Source of the DNA: JBEIJQ01 sp040380145 | GTDB taxonomy: Bacteria; Bacteroidota; Bacteroidia; Chitinophagales; Saprospiraceae | DNA: 23,005 nt | Reading direction: 5' to 3' | Assembly (NCBI GenBank): GCA_040380145.1 | Contig: JBEIJQ010000029.1 | Coordinates: forward strand, 1-23,005 | Position numbers and translations under genes: made by a program | Shown: in pieces, positions 1-8,033 of the stretch | Layout of the letters: each line of letters starts with the position of its first letter | How positions within the stretch are numbered: the stretch's first letter is position 1 | The notes under the pieces: model-generated | Seen by the model: only the letters and a program-made list of their open reading frames with translations | The model's database searches: none | Told to the model about the DNA's origin: nothing

Positions 1-2105
1 ACCGAGTCGGTCTCGACCGCGAGCACCAGTTCGGCCGGTTCATCGAGCACCAGCGAATCGCTGGCCGTGCAGCCGCCGTCGTCGGTCACCGTGACGGCAT
101 AAGCGCCGGCCACGAGGCTATCGAGCGTCGCCGAGAGGCTGTCGGCGCCCGTGGACCATTCGTAGGTATAAGGCGGCGTTCCGCCGGAGGGATTGGCCTC
201 CACGGCCCCGGTGCTGTCGCCGAAGCACAGGATCGGGAAGGTTTGTTCGAGCCACACCGCAAGGTCTGAAGTGGCGGGCACCACGATGGTGCCGCTGCCC
301 GTGCAGCCGTTGAAGTCGGTCACCGTCACGGAATAGGGCCCGCTGGACAGGTTTTGGGCAAAAGGAGAGGTCTGGAAGCCCGCGGCCACGTCCCATTGGT
401 AGGTGTAGGGAGCGGTGCCGCCAGTGCCCGTCACCCGGGCGGTGCCGGTGGCCGTGCCGTTGCAATCGGGGGCCGTCACTTGGACGAGGTTGAATGATAC
501 CGGCGTGGGTTCGGCGACCGTGGCCGTGATCGTGGCGGAACAGCCGAGCGCGTCGCCCACGAGCACCGAGGTGGTGCCGGCGGGCAGTTGCACGGCCGTG
601 GCCGTGGTCTCGCCGTTGCCCCATTGGAACCCATAGCCGGGCGTGCCGCCCGAGGCGACCACCGTGGCAGAGCCGTCGGCGGTGTTGAAACAGGAGGTCG
701 GTTGGATGCCCGTGACGGCCAGCACGATCGGCGTGGGATCGTCCACCGTGACCGTGGCGGAGGCCGTGCAGCCGCCCGCGTCTGTGACGGTCACAAAGTA
801 AGGTACATCGGGAGAAAGGCCCCAGACGGTGTCGTTCTGCAACTGGTTGCTCCACTCAAAGGTATAGGGCGGGTTGCCGCCGAAAGGATTGGCGATGGCC
901 ACCCCGTTGGCCAGTCCCGCGCAGGTGGCGTCGGCTCCGGTGATCTGCACGCCGACCGCGAGGCTTGGTTCGGTGACGACGAAATTGGCCGAACCGGTAC
1001 AGCCTTCCGTATCCGTGATGGTGATCGAATAGATCCCGGCCGGTAGATTGTCTGCCAAGGGCCCGTTCAAGCCGGGAAGGCTCCATTGATAGGATGCGAT
1101 ATTCCCGTTTCCGCCGGAAATGCCCGAGATCAAGATACGGCCGTCGACGCCACCGTTGCACGCAACCGGCGTGACTACGCTCAGAACCGCGATCGGTTGA
1201 TACTCCAACACCGTCTGGGAAACCGTGGCGGAACAGCCCGAGGCGTCTTGTACGGTGACCGTGTAGGTGCCGGAAGAAGTCACCGTAACCTGCTGGCCGG
1301 TCGCCCCCGTAGACCATTGGTAGGCGGAATAGATTTGGGCAACCGCGAGTTGGGCATTGCCCCCGAAGCAAAAGGCAGTGTCGCTCACGGTAATCGTGGG
1401 CAACAAACCCGGCACCACACTGACCGTCATGGGATCCGAGGCTGTGCAACCGTTGGCGTCGGAAACCGACACGGTGTAGGTCGTCGTCTGTATGGGGCCG
1501 ACCGAAACGCTTGCCCCACTGTCGCCCGTGCTCCACAGGAAATCGTACGGCGCTGTTCCCCCGGAGGCCGTAGCGGCCAACTGGGCGGAGTTGCCCAAAC
1601 AGATGATCTGGTCCGATCCCGCATCGACCAAAGGGGCATCGTAAATGACCACGGATGCATCGTCAACATCCGCGCAGCCGTTGGCATCGGTAACGGTGAC
1701 TGTGAATATCGTGGGTGCAAGGGGAGAGACTGTTTGGGACGCTCCGAGGCCCAGTCCGTTCGACCATGCGAACTGATAGGGTGCGGTGCCTCCCGTGGCC
1801 GAGCCTTGGAGTGAGGTGGAGCCGCCCGGACAAATGCCGAGGTCGGGGCCTGCACTGGCGATTGGCAGAGTGTACACCGTTACAGTGGCGTCATCGGTGC
1901 CCGTACAGCCGTTGCCATCGGTCACGGTCACGGCGTAGGTCGTCGTCAGTCCGGGCAGCACGGTCTGGGAAGCGTTGGGCGGCAGGCCGTTCGACCAAGC
2001 GTACACGAAGGGAGCGGTGCCGACATTTACCGCCGCGTTCAGGGTGGCCGTGAAACCCGGACAAACACCCGCGTCGGGGCCCAACGCCACCTGCACGGCG
2101 GGCAA
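1..2105 (-). repeat. Tandem Ig/PKD-like and SprB-like protein modules inside the giant gene
   Basis: About nine consecutive modules of roughly 65-80 residues (about 210-230 nt each) are visible, and a tenth is cut by the edge. The first four (about 2105-1205) open with a cysteine motif such as GVCPG, GICPG, IICLG or AFCFG and are Ig/PKD-like. The next five (about 1195-55) have the SprB pattern: a cysteine followed by an N/G/D turn, then GGTxPYxYxW, then YxVTVTDxxGCT. Each usually ends at a cysteine about 20 residues after the tryptophan. The copies are diverged at DNA level, so this is an old protein-repeat array and not a recent tandem duplication. Module boundaries are by eye. Confidence 0.75.
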
Positions 2106-5100
2106 CTGGCTGACCACCAGCGTAGCGGCCGAGCAGCAGCCCTGGGCATCGCACAATTGGTATTCGATGTTGACCGAGCCGCTGAAGGAAGGCGAAGGCA
2201 CAAAAGTCACGGTTCCGTTGGCAGGATTGACCGTGGCGGTTCCCTCGGAAAACGGCGGCGCGGTCAGGATAGATAGCGTGGAAGGATCAAGAGCGTTCGT
2301 ACCGGGCAGGTCGTTGCCCGTGACGTTGGTGGTGACGGATCCGGCACCGGGACAGATCTGGGCCACATCGGGCAGGACGATCGGCGGCGTTCCGGGATTC
2401 ACCGGGCGGACGGCGATGTCGTCTATGGCCAAATCTAGGCCGACTTGACCGAAGTTGCCGCTGTTGATGCAGACCTGTACGTTCGTGTTGGCGTTGGAGT
2501 TGAAAGAGGCGCCGAAGAAATTCCACTGTTCGTCTTCCGGCAGCGGGTTGCTCGTGGCGATGGAGCCCCCGTTGACGGTGAGCGAGAAAGTGGGAGCAGG
2601 TGCATTGGTTCCGATTGGGAGCATATTGATGAACCAAGCCCCGAAACAGTATTCCGTATTGGGCTGCACTTGGATATTTTGGCACCAGATGTTGTTGTTG
2701 CCCGCACCGACATTGCCCAAAGGATAGTCCACGATCATCATGTTGCCGTTGCCGGTGGTGTGGTCGGCGATGTTGGGCGACCAGGCCGGGTTGCAGGGAG
2801 CGGGCGAGGTTCCCACGGCATAGTCGTAATTGCAAAGAATGTTGTTGCCGCCGTTGTTGCACGCACCCGGGCAAGGTGTAAAATCATAATCGCTGGTAAA
2901 AAATTGGCTCGGATTGGCCGGGTCGAAAGACTCGAAATCGCCGTCTTGGACGAGGTTTACCCCAAAACACCCGCCCACGCCCTGGCAGGGCGAAACCGGC
3001 ACGCACACGCCCGTGCCGTCCACGATGGTGGCGGGGCAACCCGTGCCGTCCGTCACGGCAAAAGAATAGTTGGTGTTGTTTGGCAAAGGCGTGCTCAGGT
3101 AACTGCCGCCCGGAATGGCGGTGCCGTTGACCGAGTAGTTGCCTGTGCCGCCGCTGATCGAAAAGGCCACGGTAAAGGTCGAACCGTCGAACGAACAGAT
3201 CACCTGTTCACCGGCCACCGTAATGGGCGAGTTCGAAGTGACGGTTGCCACAGCGCTTCCCGTACAGCCCGAAGCATCGGTGACGGTCACCGAATAATTG
3301 CCGGCCGAGCCAACGGAGATGGACTGCGTCGTTTGTCCGCCCGGAGCCCACAGGTATGAGTTGCCGCCGACCGCGGTCAAGGTCGTGGTGGCACCGTTGC
3401 ACACGAACAAATTGCCCGAAATCGTCGGTACGAACGGCGCATTGGTCACCGTGGCCGTTATGGAACCTGTGCAGCCTTGGTTGTTGGAAACCGTGACGGT
3501 GTAAATGCCTGCTTGGACGACCTGCAACTGTTGCGTGGTCGCTCCGCCCGGAGCCCACAGATAGGCCGAATAGCCGGGGCCCGCGTCCAAAACGGTGCTC
3601 ACGCCCGGACAAATATTCAGATTGCCGGTGATCGCCGGGACCAGTCCGGTGGCCGTCACGGTCAACGAAACGGTACCCGTACAGTTGTTCGCATCCGTGG
3701 TGGTCAACGAATAAGTGCCCGCTCCAACGGTAATCGCAGCAGTGGTCTGCCCATTGCTCCAAGTGTAAGAGCCGTAGCCGGGCGCTGCGGTCAAGTTGGT
3801 GCTCCCGCCCGGACAGATATTCAAATTCCCCGTCACGATCGGGACATAAGGAACACAACCTCCGGCCGTACAGGTCGTTCCGGCGGGTGAACTGTTGGAA
3901 CAAGGGCTGCCCGCCGGCGCGAGGGCAACGACTTGGATGGAGGCGGATTGACCGGGAGCGAGTCCCGTCTGGGTGAAAGTGGTCGCATTGCCAACGGGCA
4001 CAAACGGGCCGCCATTGATGCTGACTTCGTAGCCGGCAGCACCCGGCACGGCGTTCCAGTTGAAAGTGACGGACGTCTGCGTGGAAGGCCCGCAGGTGAC
4101 GACGGGCGGGGGCAGTTGGCCCACGAAAACCGTCACCTGTTGGGTGTCGGCGCAGCCGGTGGCGTTGGCGGCAATGACCGTGTAGGTGGTGGTAGTGGCC
4201 GGCGAGGCCGTCGGGGTGGGACAGTTCGTGCAGCTCAACCCGGTGGCCGGCGACCAGTTGTAGGTCACTTGGTTCAGGTCGGCAAAAGTGATGCTGTAGC
4301 TGAGCAGATTGCCGTTTTGACCGCCGTTGGCTGCGCCCTGCGCATGGGAGATCCGCAAGGTCCATACGCCGTTGTTGGGCGTGTTCAGCCAAGGATTGAA
4401 CCCGCCGACCTGCTCGGGACGGTAGGTGTTGTTGCCCGGAATGGCCGCGAAGGTGAAATTGGTGATCGGCACCGCGGCGGAGGGGCTGAAGCAGACATTG
4501 TTGTAGCCGGCGTTGGTGAATCCGCCGTTGCCGGTACTCAACATCACCTGGGTGCCATTGGGGGCGATCAGAAAAATGTTGAGGTGACCGGTGACGTTCT
4601 GCTGGATGTTGAGGCAAACGTTCAAGACATTGCCCGCCAGATAGTTGGCGGGGAATATTCCGCTCACGGTCAACGGAATGTCGATCGTTTGACCGGCCGC
4701 AATAGGTGTCGGCGTGTTGTAGGTGAAGGTCTGTGGACCCACGCCCGGTGGTAGGGTCACATCCAAAGCCACCGATTGTCCACTGCAAATAGCAGTATCG
4801 CCCAAAATGGGCATCACCACGCCGTACGGCGAAATGACCACGATGGAGTCGGTTTCCTCGCAACTGCCGTAAGAATAAGTTACATAATAGGTCCTGGCGG
4901 AATCCACCGTGGCAACGGGATTGTAGACGGTCGGATCGCTCAGTCCCGTGGTCGGCGTCCATGAATAGGCGCCCGGCAGAAAGGTGTTGTTCAAAAAAGT
5001 GGCGTCGAACTGAAAAGTCTCTGGTGTGCCGGTACAGATCTCGAAGTATTGCTGCGGGATGTCGAACAATGCTCCGTCCTCGCTCAAAAAAAGCGAGAGG

Positions 5101-6224
5101 GTGTCGAAAGTGCACACGGTTGACTGGAATATCAGCAACATAGATTCAAGACCTTCGGGAATCGAGTCCGGAAAGGCCTCGATCGTGAAACTAAGCGAAC
5201 TGTTGCCGTCCAAAATCCAAAGGGTGTCGGGCACAAAGGTGTAGTCCACGCCGTTGGTGGCCGTTCCGGCAATCGTCACGGGGATGGGGTAGTTGCCGTC
5301 TGCGGGGCCGTTCAGCGAAAGGGTCACCGAGGCGTCGTTGCAGCCCTCCACGAGTACCGGATTGTTGTTGAAAGTGGAAACCTGGATATCCAAAAAGTTC
5401 GACGAAAAACTGTTGGCTTCCAAAAACACGCCCGAGTCGAAGGCCGCGTCGAAGCCGTCGGCAATGGCGATCTTGATGTGGTAGGTCGAACAGGGCACCA
5501 CGGCGGCTTCGCACACCAGGGCAACGGTCAGTCCGTCGTATTCGATGTGCGGTTGGCCAAGGGGATTGTCGCGGAAGAGGTTGAAAAAGTTCAAGGCCCC
5601 GTTGGGTGCCGAACAGTTGGCGGCGTTGCCGTTGGCGCCTGGCGTGCCGATGTTGATGGTGTTGATGGCCACCGGCAGGGGCGGGTTGGAGCCGGGCACG
5701 ATGGCCACATTGGTCGGCACGGGGTAGCCCGGGCCGGTGAGCAGGAAGGCGAACACATCGTTGAAATTCGAACAGGCGTATTCGTTGTACTCCTCCGATG
5801 CAAAGACATAGCGGAAGCGAATGGTATCCGAAAGAGGAATAAAGTCAAATTCCAAGATGGCCGCATCGTTCGTCTGCACCCCGCCCAAGATGTTGGTCAG
5901 ATCCTGGTCGCCAGCACCGAATCCTATGCCAACCGGCCAGCTCGTGCCGCCACCTGCATTCGTGGGCACGCCCTGATTGGTCACCTGTCCGGAAGACAGC
6001 AGGACGCCGGCTCCCAGTCCAAGATTGTTGGGGCCGACGTTGGTAAATGCCCCGATTTGGAGCGGATCTCCCGAAAAAGTGACGTTGTTGACCGTGACGC
6101 CCGCGCCCAACAACACATTCTGCACCAGTTGGGCAGGGGTTTGACCGGTATTGATGGTCAATTGTGCCTCCGAAACGGACTGGGCGAGGAACAGGATGGA
6201 AAGTACGATGTATAAACGGCGCAT
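1..6224 (-). CDS. Giant modular secreted/surface protein (choice-of-anchor L, P-domain, SprB-like repeats), C terminus outside the window
   Basis: At least 2,074 residues are read from ATG at 6224, with no stop before the left edge. The N terminus is a signal peptide (basic MRR, hydrophobic LYIVLSILFLA, then cleavage near SEAQ). Modules seen, by approximate residue: choice-of-anchor L 30-275 (with FRYVFASEEYNEY and ADGFDAAFDSGVFL); Calx-beta-like 290-370; PKD/Ig-like about 390-465; proprotein-convertase P-domain 500-640 (HLNIFLIAPNGTQVML, then WTLRISHAQG); fibronectin-III-like 705-785; three Ig-like repeats 790-1005; jelly-roll, carbohydrate-binding-like segment 1088-1275 (NLVQDGDFES to LAIDDIAVRP); cadherin/VCBS-like 1285-1372; then Ig/PKD-like and SprB-like repeats to the edge. 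Such proteins in Bacteroidota usually end in a type IX secretion or gliding-motility-associated C-terminal domain, which cannot be seen here. An adhesive or structural surface role is inference; the P-domain is not accompanied by a visible peptidase domain. It has its own promoter, separate from the aminopeptidase operon upstream. Confidence 0.9.
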   Translation of the reverse strand, partial: MRRLYIVLSILFLAQSVSEAQLTINTGQTPAQLVQNVLLGAGVTVNNVTFSGDPLQIGAFTNVGPNNLGLGAGVLLSSGQVTNQGVPTNAGGGTSWPVGIGFGAGDQDLTNILGGVQTNDAAILEFDFIPLSDTIRFRYVFASEEYNEYACSNFNDVFAFLLTGPGYPVPTNVAIVPGSNPPLPVAINTINIGTPGANGNAANCSAPNGALNFFNLFRDNPLGQPHIEYDGLTVALVCEAAVVPCSTYHIKIAIADGFDAAFDSGVFLEANSFSSNFLDIQVSTFNNNPVLVEGCNDASVTLSLNGPADGNYPIPVTIAGTATNGVDYTFVPDTLWILDGNSSLSFTIEAFPDSIPEGLESMLLIFQSTVCTFDTLSLFLSEDGALFDIPQQYFEICTGTPETFQFDATFLNNTFLPGAYSWTPTTGLSDPTVYNPVATVDSARTYYVTYSYGSCEETDSIVVISPYGVVMPILGDTAICSGQSVALDVTLPPGVGPQTFTYNTPTPIAAGQTIDIPLTVSGIFPANYLAGNVLNVCLNIQQNVTGHLNIFLIAPNGTQVMLSTGNGGFTNAGYNNVCFSPSAAVPITNFTFAAIPGNNTYRPEQVGGFNPWLNTPNNGVWTLRISHAQGAANGGQNGNLLSYSITFADLNQVTYNWSPATGLSCTNCPTPTASPATTTTYTVIAANATGCADTQQVTVFVGQLPPPVVTCGPSTQTSVTFNWNAVPGAAGYEVSINGGPFVPVGNATTFTQTGLAPGQSASIQVVALAPAGSPCSNSSPAGTTCTAGGCVPYVPIVTGNLNICPGGSTNLTAAPGYGSYTWSNGQTTAAITVGAGTYSLTTTDANNCTGTVSLTVTATGLVPAITGNLNICPGVSTVLDAGPGYSAYLWAPGGATTQQLQVVQAGIYTVTVSNNQGCTGSITATVTNAPFVPTISGNLFVCNGATTTLTAVGGNSYLWAPGGQTTQSISVGSAGNYSVTVTDASGCTGSAVATVTSNSPITVAGEQVICSFDGSTFTVAFSISGGTGNYSVNGTAIPGGSYLSTPLPNNTNYSFAVTDGTGCPATIVDGTGVCVPVSPCQGVGGCFGVNLVQDGDFESFDPANPSQFFTSDYDFTPCPGACNNGGNNILCNYDYAVGTSPAPCNPAWSPNIADHTTGNGNMMIVDYPLGNVGAGNNNIWCQNIQVQPNTEYCFGAWFINMLPIGTNAPAPTFSLTVNGGSIATSNPLPEDEQWNFFGASFNSNANTNVQVCINSGNFGQVGLDLAIDDIAVRPVNPGTPPIVLPDVAQICPGAGSVTTNVTGNDLPGTNALDPSTLSILTAPPFSEGTATVNPANGTVTFVPSPSFSGSVNIEYQLCDAQGCCSAATLVVSQLPAVQVALGPDAGVCPGFTATLNAAVNVGTAPFVYAWSNGLPPNASQTVLPGLTTTYAVTVTDGNGCTGTDDATVTVYTLPIASAGPDLGICPGGSTSLQGSATGGTAPYQFAWSNGLGLGASQTVSPLAPTIFTVTVTDANGCADVDDASVVIYDAPLVDAGSDQIICLGNSAQLAATASGGTAPYDFLWSTGDSGASVSVGPIQTTTYTVSVSDANGCTASDPMTVSVVPGLLPTITVSDTAFCFGGNAQLAVAQIYSAYQWSTGATGQQVTVTSSGTYTVTVQDASGCSATVSQTVLEYQPIAVLSVVTPVACNGGVDGRILISGISGGNGNIASYQWSLPGLNGPLADNLPAGIYSITITDTEGCTGSANFVVTEPSLAVGVQITGADATCAGLANGVAIANPFGGNPPYTFEWSNQLQNDTVWGLSPDVPYFVTVTDAGGCTASATVTVDDPTPIVLAVTGIQPTSCFNTADGSATVVASGGTPGYGFQWGNGETTATAVQLPAGTTSVLVGDALGCSATITATVAEPTPVSFNLVQVTAPDCNGTATGTARVTGTGGTAPYTYQWDVAAGFQTSPFAQNLSSGPYSVTVTDFNGCTGSGTIVVPATSDLAVWLEQTFPILCFGDSTGAVEANPSGGTPPYTYEWSTGADSLSATLDSLVAGAYAVTVTDDGGCTASDSLVLDEPAELVLAVETDS

Positions 6225-6252
6225 GGGCACGGAATTTTTTGACAGCAGATAA

Positions 6253-6308
6253 GGGCCAAAAATACAAACGCAGGCGGCAACTTCAAAGCTGCCTTTGGTC
6301 TTTGGCCC
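6253..6308. repeat. 8-bp inverted repeat flanking the giant gene's promoter
   Basis: GGGCCAAA (6253-6260) and TTTGGCCC (6301-6308) are exact inverted copies, 40 nt apart. They enclose the -33 box, and the left arm overlaps the -7 box. A smaller CAAAG-CTGC-CTTTG hairpin (6284-6297) is nested inside and covers the -33 TTTG. It could be a dyad regulator site or chance; there is no independent support. Confidence 0.35.
6257..6287 (-). promoter_or_regulatory. Bacteroidota-type promoter of the giant surface-protein gene
   Basis: On the minus strand there is TTTG (6287-6284), a 19-nt spacer, then TATTTTTG (6264-6257). This matches the Bacteroidota sigma-A consensus (-33 TTTG, -7 TAnnTTTG) in both sequence and spacing. 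Transcription would start near 6250, giving a leader of about 26 nt before the ATG at 6224. No strong Shine-Dalgarno is seen, which is normal for the phylum. Confidence 0.75.
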
Positions 6309-6467
6309 AAAAGCTAAGTCATTGAAAACGGTGAAATTCGAGGATGTGAACGGTCAGACTTTGATATGTGTCGCTTTTTCGATAAAATCGTTTTTCCGAT
6401 TCAGTCGGTTGCACACACCTCCAATCTTTTGGGCAACCATATTTTTTTAGAAAAAAATTTTTTAAAA

Positions 6468-6504
6468 AATTGATTTTTAATTTAGTATTTAGAAAAAATC
6501 AATT
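6468..6504 (-). terminator. A/T-rich intrinsic terminator after the aminopeptidase operon
   Basis: Read on the minus strand, an 11-bp perfect stem (AATTGATTTTT at 6504-6494 pairing with AAAAATCAATT at 6478-6468, 15-nt loop) is followed by a T-run and further A/T tracts. The upstream arm contains the TGA stop of the aminopeptidase gene. Two more A/T-only inverted repeats follow: AATTTTTTAAAAAATT at 6456-6471 and ATTTTTTT-AG-AAAAAAAT at 6441-6458. The position at the end of a three-gene unit fits a terminator, but the stem has almost no G/C pairs. Confidence 0.55.
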
Positions 6505-8016
6505 CGCAGTGGATTTGTATTTTCTGAAAAAATCTACCAAAAAGCGAACGCCCCATGCCGTGGCTGAACGGGAGGGTGCGAATTCGGTGTCGGAAAAAGC
6601 CACGCCCGCGATGTCCAAATGTGCCCAAGCGGGGTGGTTTTCGGCGAAAGCCTCCAGAAATTTGGCTGCCACGATCGCTCCGGCCATAGGTTTGCCGTGG
6701 TAGTTTTTCAAATCGGCGATATCGGATTTGATTTCCGGCGCCCAAGCGTCCCAGAGCGGCAGGCGCCACACTTTTTCCCCGCAGGCATCGCCCACCGAGG
6801 CGAGGGTGGCCGCCAATCGGTCGTTTGGGGTGAACAGCCCGGCGCAGACATACCCGAAGGTGGCAATGCAGCTGCCGGTCAGTGTTGCGAGGTCAATGAT
6901 GATGTCCGGCAGGTGGTTGCGGTTGAGATAGGCCAAACCGTCGGCCAGGATCAGGCGGCCTTCGGCATCGGTATCGATCACCTCGATGGTTTTGCCGGCG
7001 TATGAGCCGATCACATCGCCCGGTCGCACCGCGTTGGGGCCGATGTCGTTGGGCGTCGCGGGCACCACGGCCACGAGATGTACGGGCAGCGAAAGGCGCG
7101 CCGCGGCTTCCATGGCGCCCAAAACGGCCGCCGCACCCGCCATATCGCTTTTCATCAGGTGCAGGTTGTTGGAGTCTTTGATGGATATGCCGCCGGTGTC
7201 GAATGTCACGCCTTTTCCCAACAATCCTATTTTGGGTAAAATGGTACCTTCGGACGCCTCGGGTCGGTATTCCATGACTAGGAAAGCAGGATCATCCGAA
7301 CTGCCCCGATTGACGGCCAACAGCGCGTGCATGCCCAGTTCCTCCAGTTCTTTTCGGCCGAAGGAGACGGTCCGAAAGCCGTGCCGTTGGCCCGAAAGAA
7401 CGGCCCACTCTTCGAGAGTCTTGGGTGTTTTTTTGTTGGAAGGGGCGTTTACGAGATCGAAAACGGCGCATTGGACAAGGCCCACCTGTGCCCCTCTTTC
7501 TGACGCAGCGACGAGCTCCGGGTCGGCTTTTTCGGCTGTGTGGAGCCAAAGTTGGGCCCGGTCGTTATCGAATGCGATCGCTTTTTTTTCATCCGTCTTG
7601 TACGGACCAAAATCGTACAGGGCCAGTTGTGCGCCGTTGGCGAGCGCCTCCACGGTCTGGGGCAGGGCTTCGGGATCGAGGTGCCCGAGTTCCACCGCCA
7701 TTTGGGCGGGCAATTTTCTTTTTTGTTTGCAAAAAAAAGATCTGAACGCGCCCAGAGATTGCGAAAAACCGGGCGCATCGCCCAAGCCGAGCAGGTATAG
7801 GACACATCCGTCGGGCCGGCGCAGAACGAACACTTCTTTGGCCTCGGCTTCGAAAAGCCCGATCGCGGGGGCCGTTTCAGCGGTGCCGTTGCCCGTTCGG
7901 ATCCGTGCTTCCCATTTTTTCCAATCTTTTTTCGAAAAAGGAAAAAGGAAGGCGGAGGGATTTTCGGGGAACGGTTGGTCGGCGAAAAAAAACGAGCAGT
8001 TCAAAGGCGTGTGCAT
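6499..8016 (-). CDS. Leucyl aminopeptidase, peptidase family M17
   Basis: A 505-residue protein that removes N-terminal residues from peptides using two metal ions. The C-terminal catalytic half carries the family's ligands: K268 and D273 in GKGVTFDTGG, K280, D291 in MKSDMAG, and D350 and E352 in the signature DTDAEGRL, with the following R354 matching the catalytic arginine of PepA. GSCIATFG and HPAWAHLDIAGVAF are also typical. The N-terminal 180 residues are divergent. No signal peptide is seen, so it is probably cytoplasmic. The start at 8016 is chosen because the open frame continues to 8325 only by running through the upstream protease gene in another frame; 8016 lies 17 nt after that gene's stop and begins the recognisable protein. 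It is the last gene of the macroglobulin-protease unit, suggesting a role in clearing peptides, which is inference. Confidence 0.93.
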   Translation of the reverse strand: MHTPLNCSFFFADQPFPENPSAFLFPFSKKDWKKWEARIRTGNGTAETAPAIGLFEAEAKEVFVLRRPDGCVLYLLGLGDAPGFSQSLGAFRSFFCKQKRKLPAQMAVELGHLDPEALPQTVEALANGAQLALYDFGPYKTDEKKAIAFDNDRAQLWLHTAEKADPELVAASERGAQVGLVQCAVFDLVNAPSNKKTPKTLEEWAVLSGQRHGFRTVSFGRKELEELGMHALLAVNRGSSDDPAFLVMEYRPEASEGTILPKIGLLGKGVTFDTGGISIKDSNNLHLMKSDMAGAAAVLGAMEAAARLSLPVHLVAVVPATPNDIGPNAVRPGDVIGSYAGKTIEVIDTDAEGRLILADGLAYLNRNHLPDIIIDLATLTGSCIATFGYVCAGLFTPNDRLAATLASVGDACGEKVWRLPLWDAWAPEIKSDIADLKNYHGKPMAGAIVAAKFLEAFAENHPAWAHLDIAGVAFSDTEFAPSRSATAWGVRFLVDFFRKYKSTAN

Positions 8017-8033
8017 GTGCTGAAAAAAAGAGG

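Noticed and set aside
1..2105. CRISPR-like or recent DNA tandem repeat
   Set aside because: The periodicity is at protein level (Ig/SprB modules). The DNA copies are diverged and no short exact repeats with spacers are present.
3208..5115. Long minus-strand open frame (635 codons), with others at 118-855 and 856-1536
   Set aside because: These are in a different frame from the continuous frame that starts at 6224. Their translations are rich in Arg and His with no domain resemblance, while the 6224 frame gives recognisable domains throughout, and codon phase agrees at 6224, about 2460 and the left edge. No frameshift is needed.
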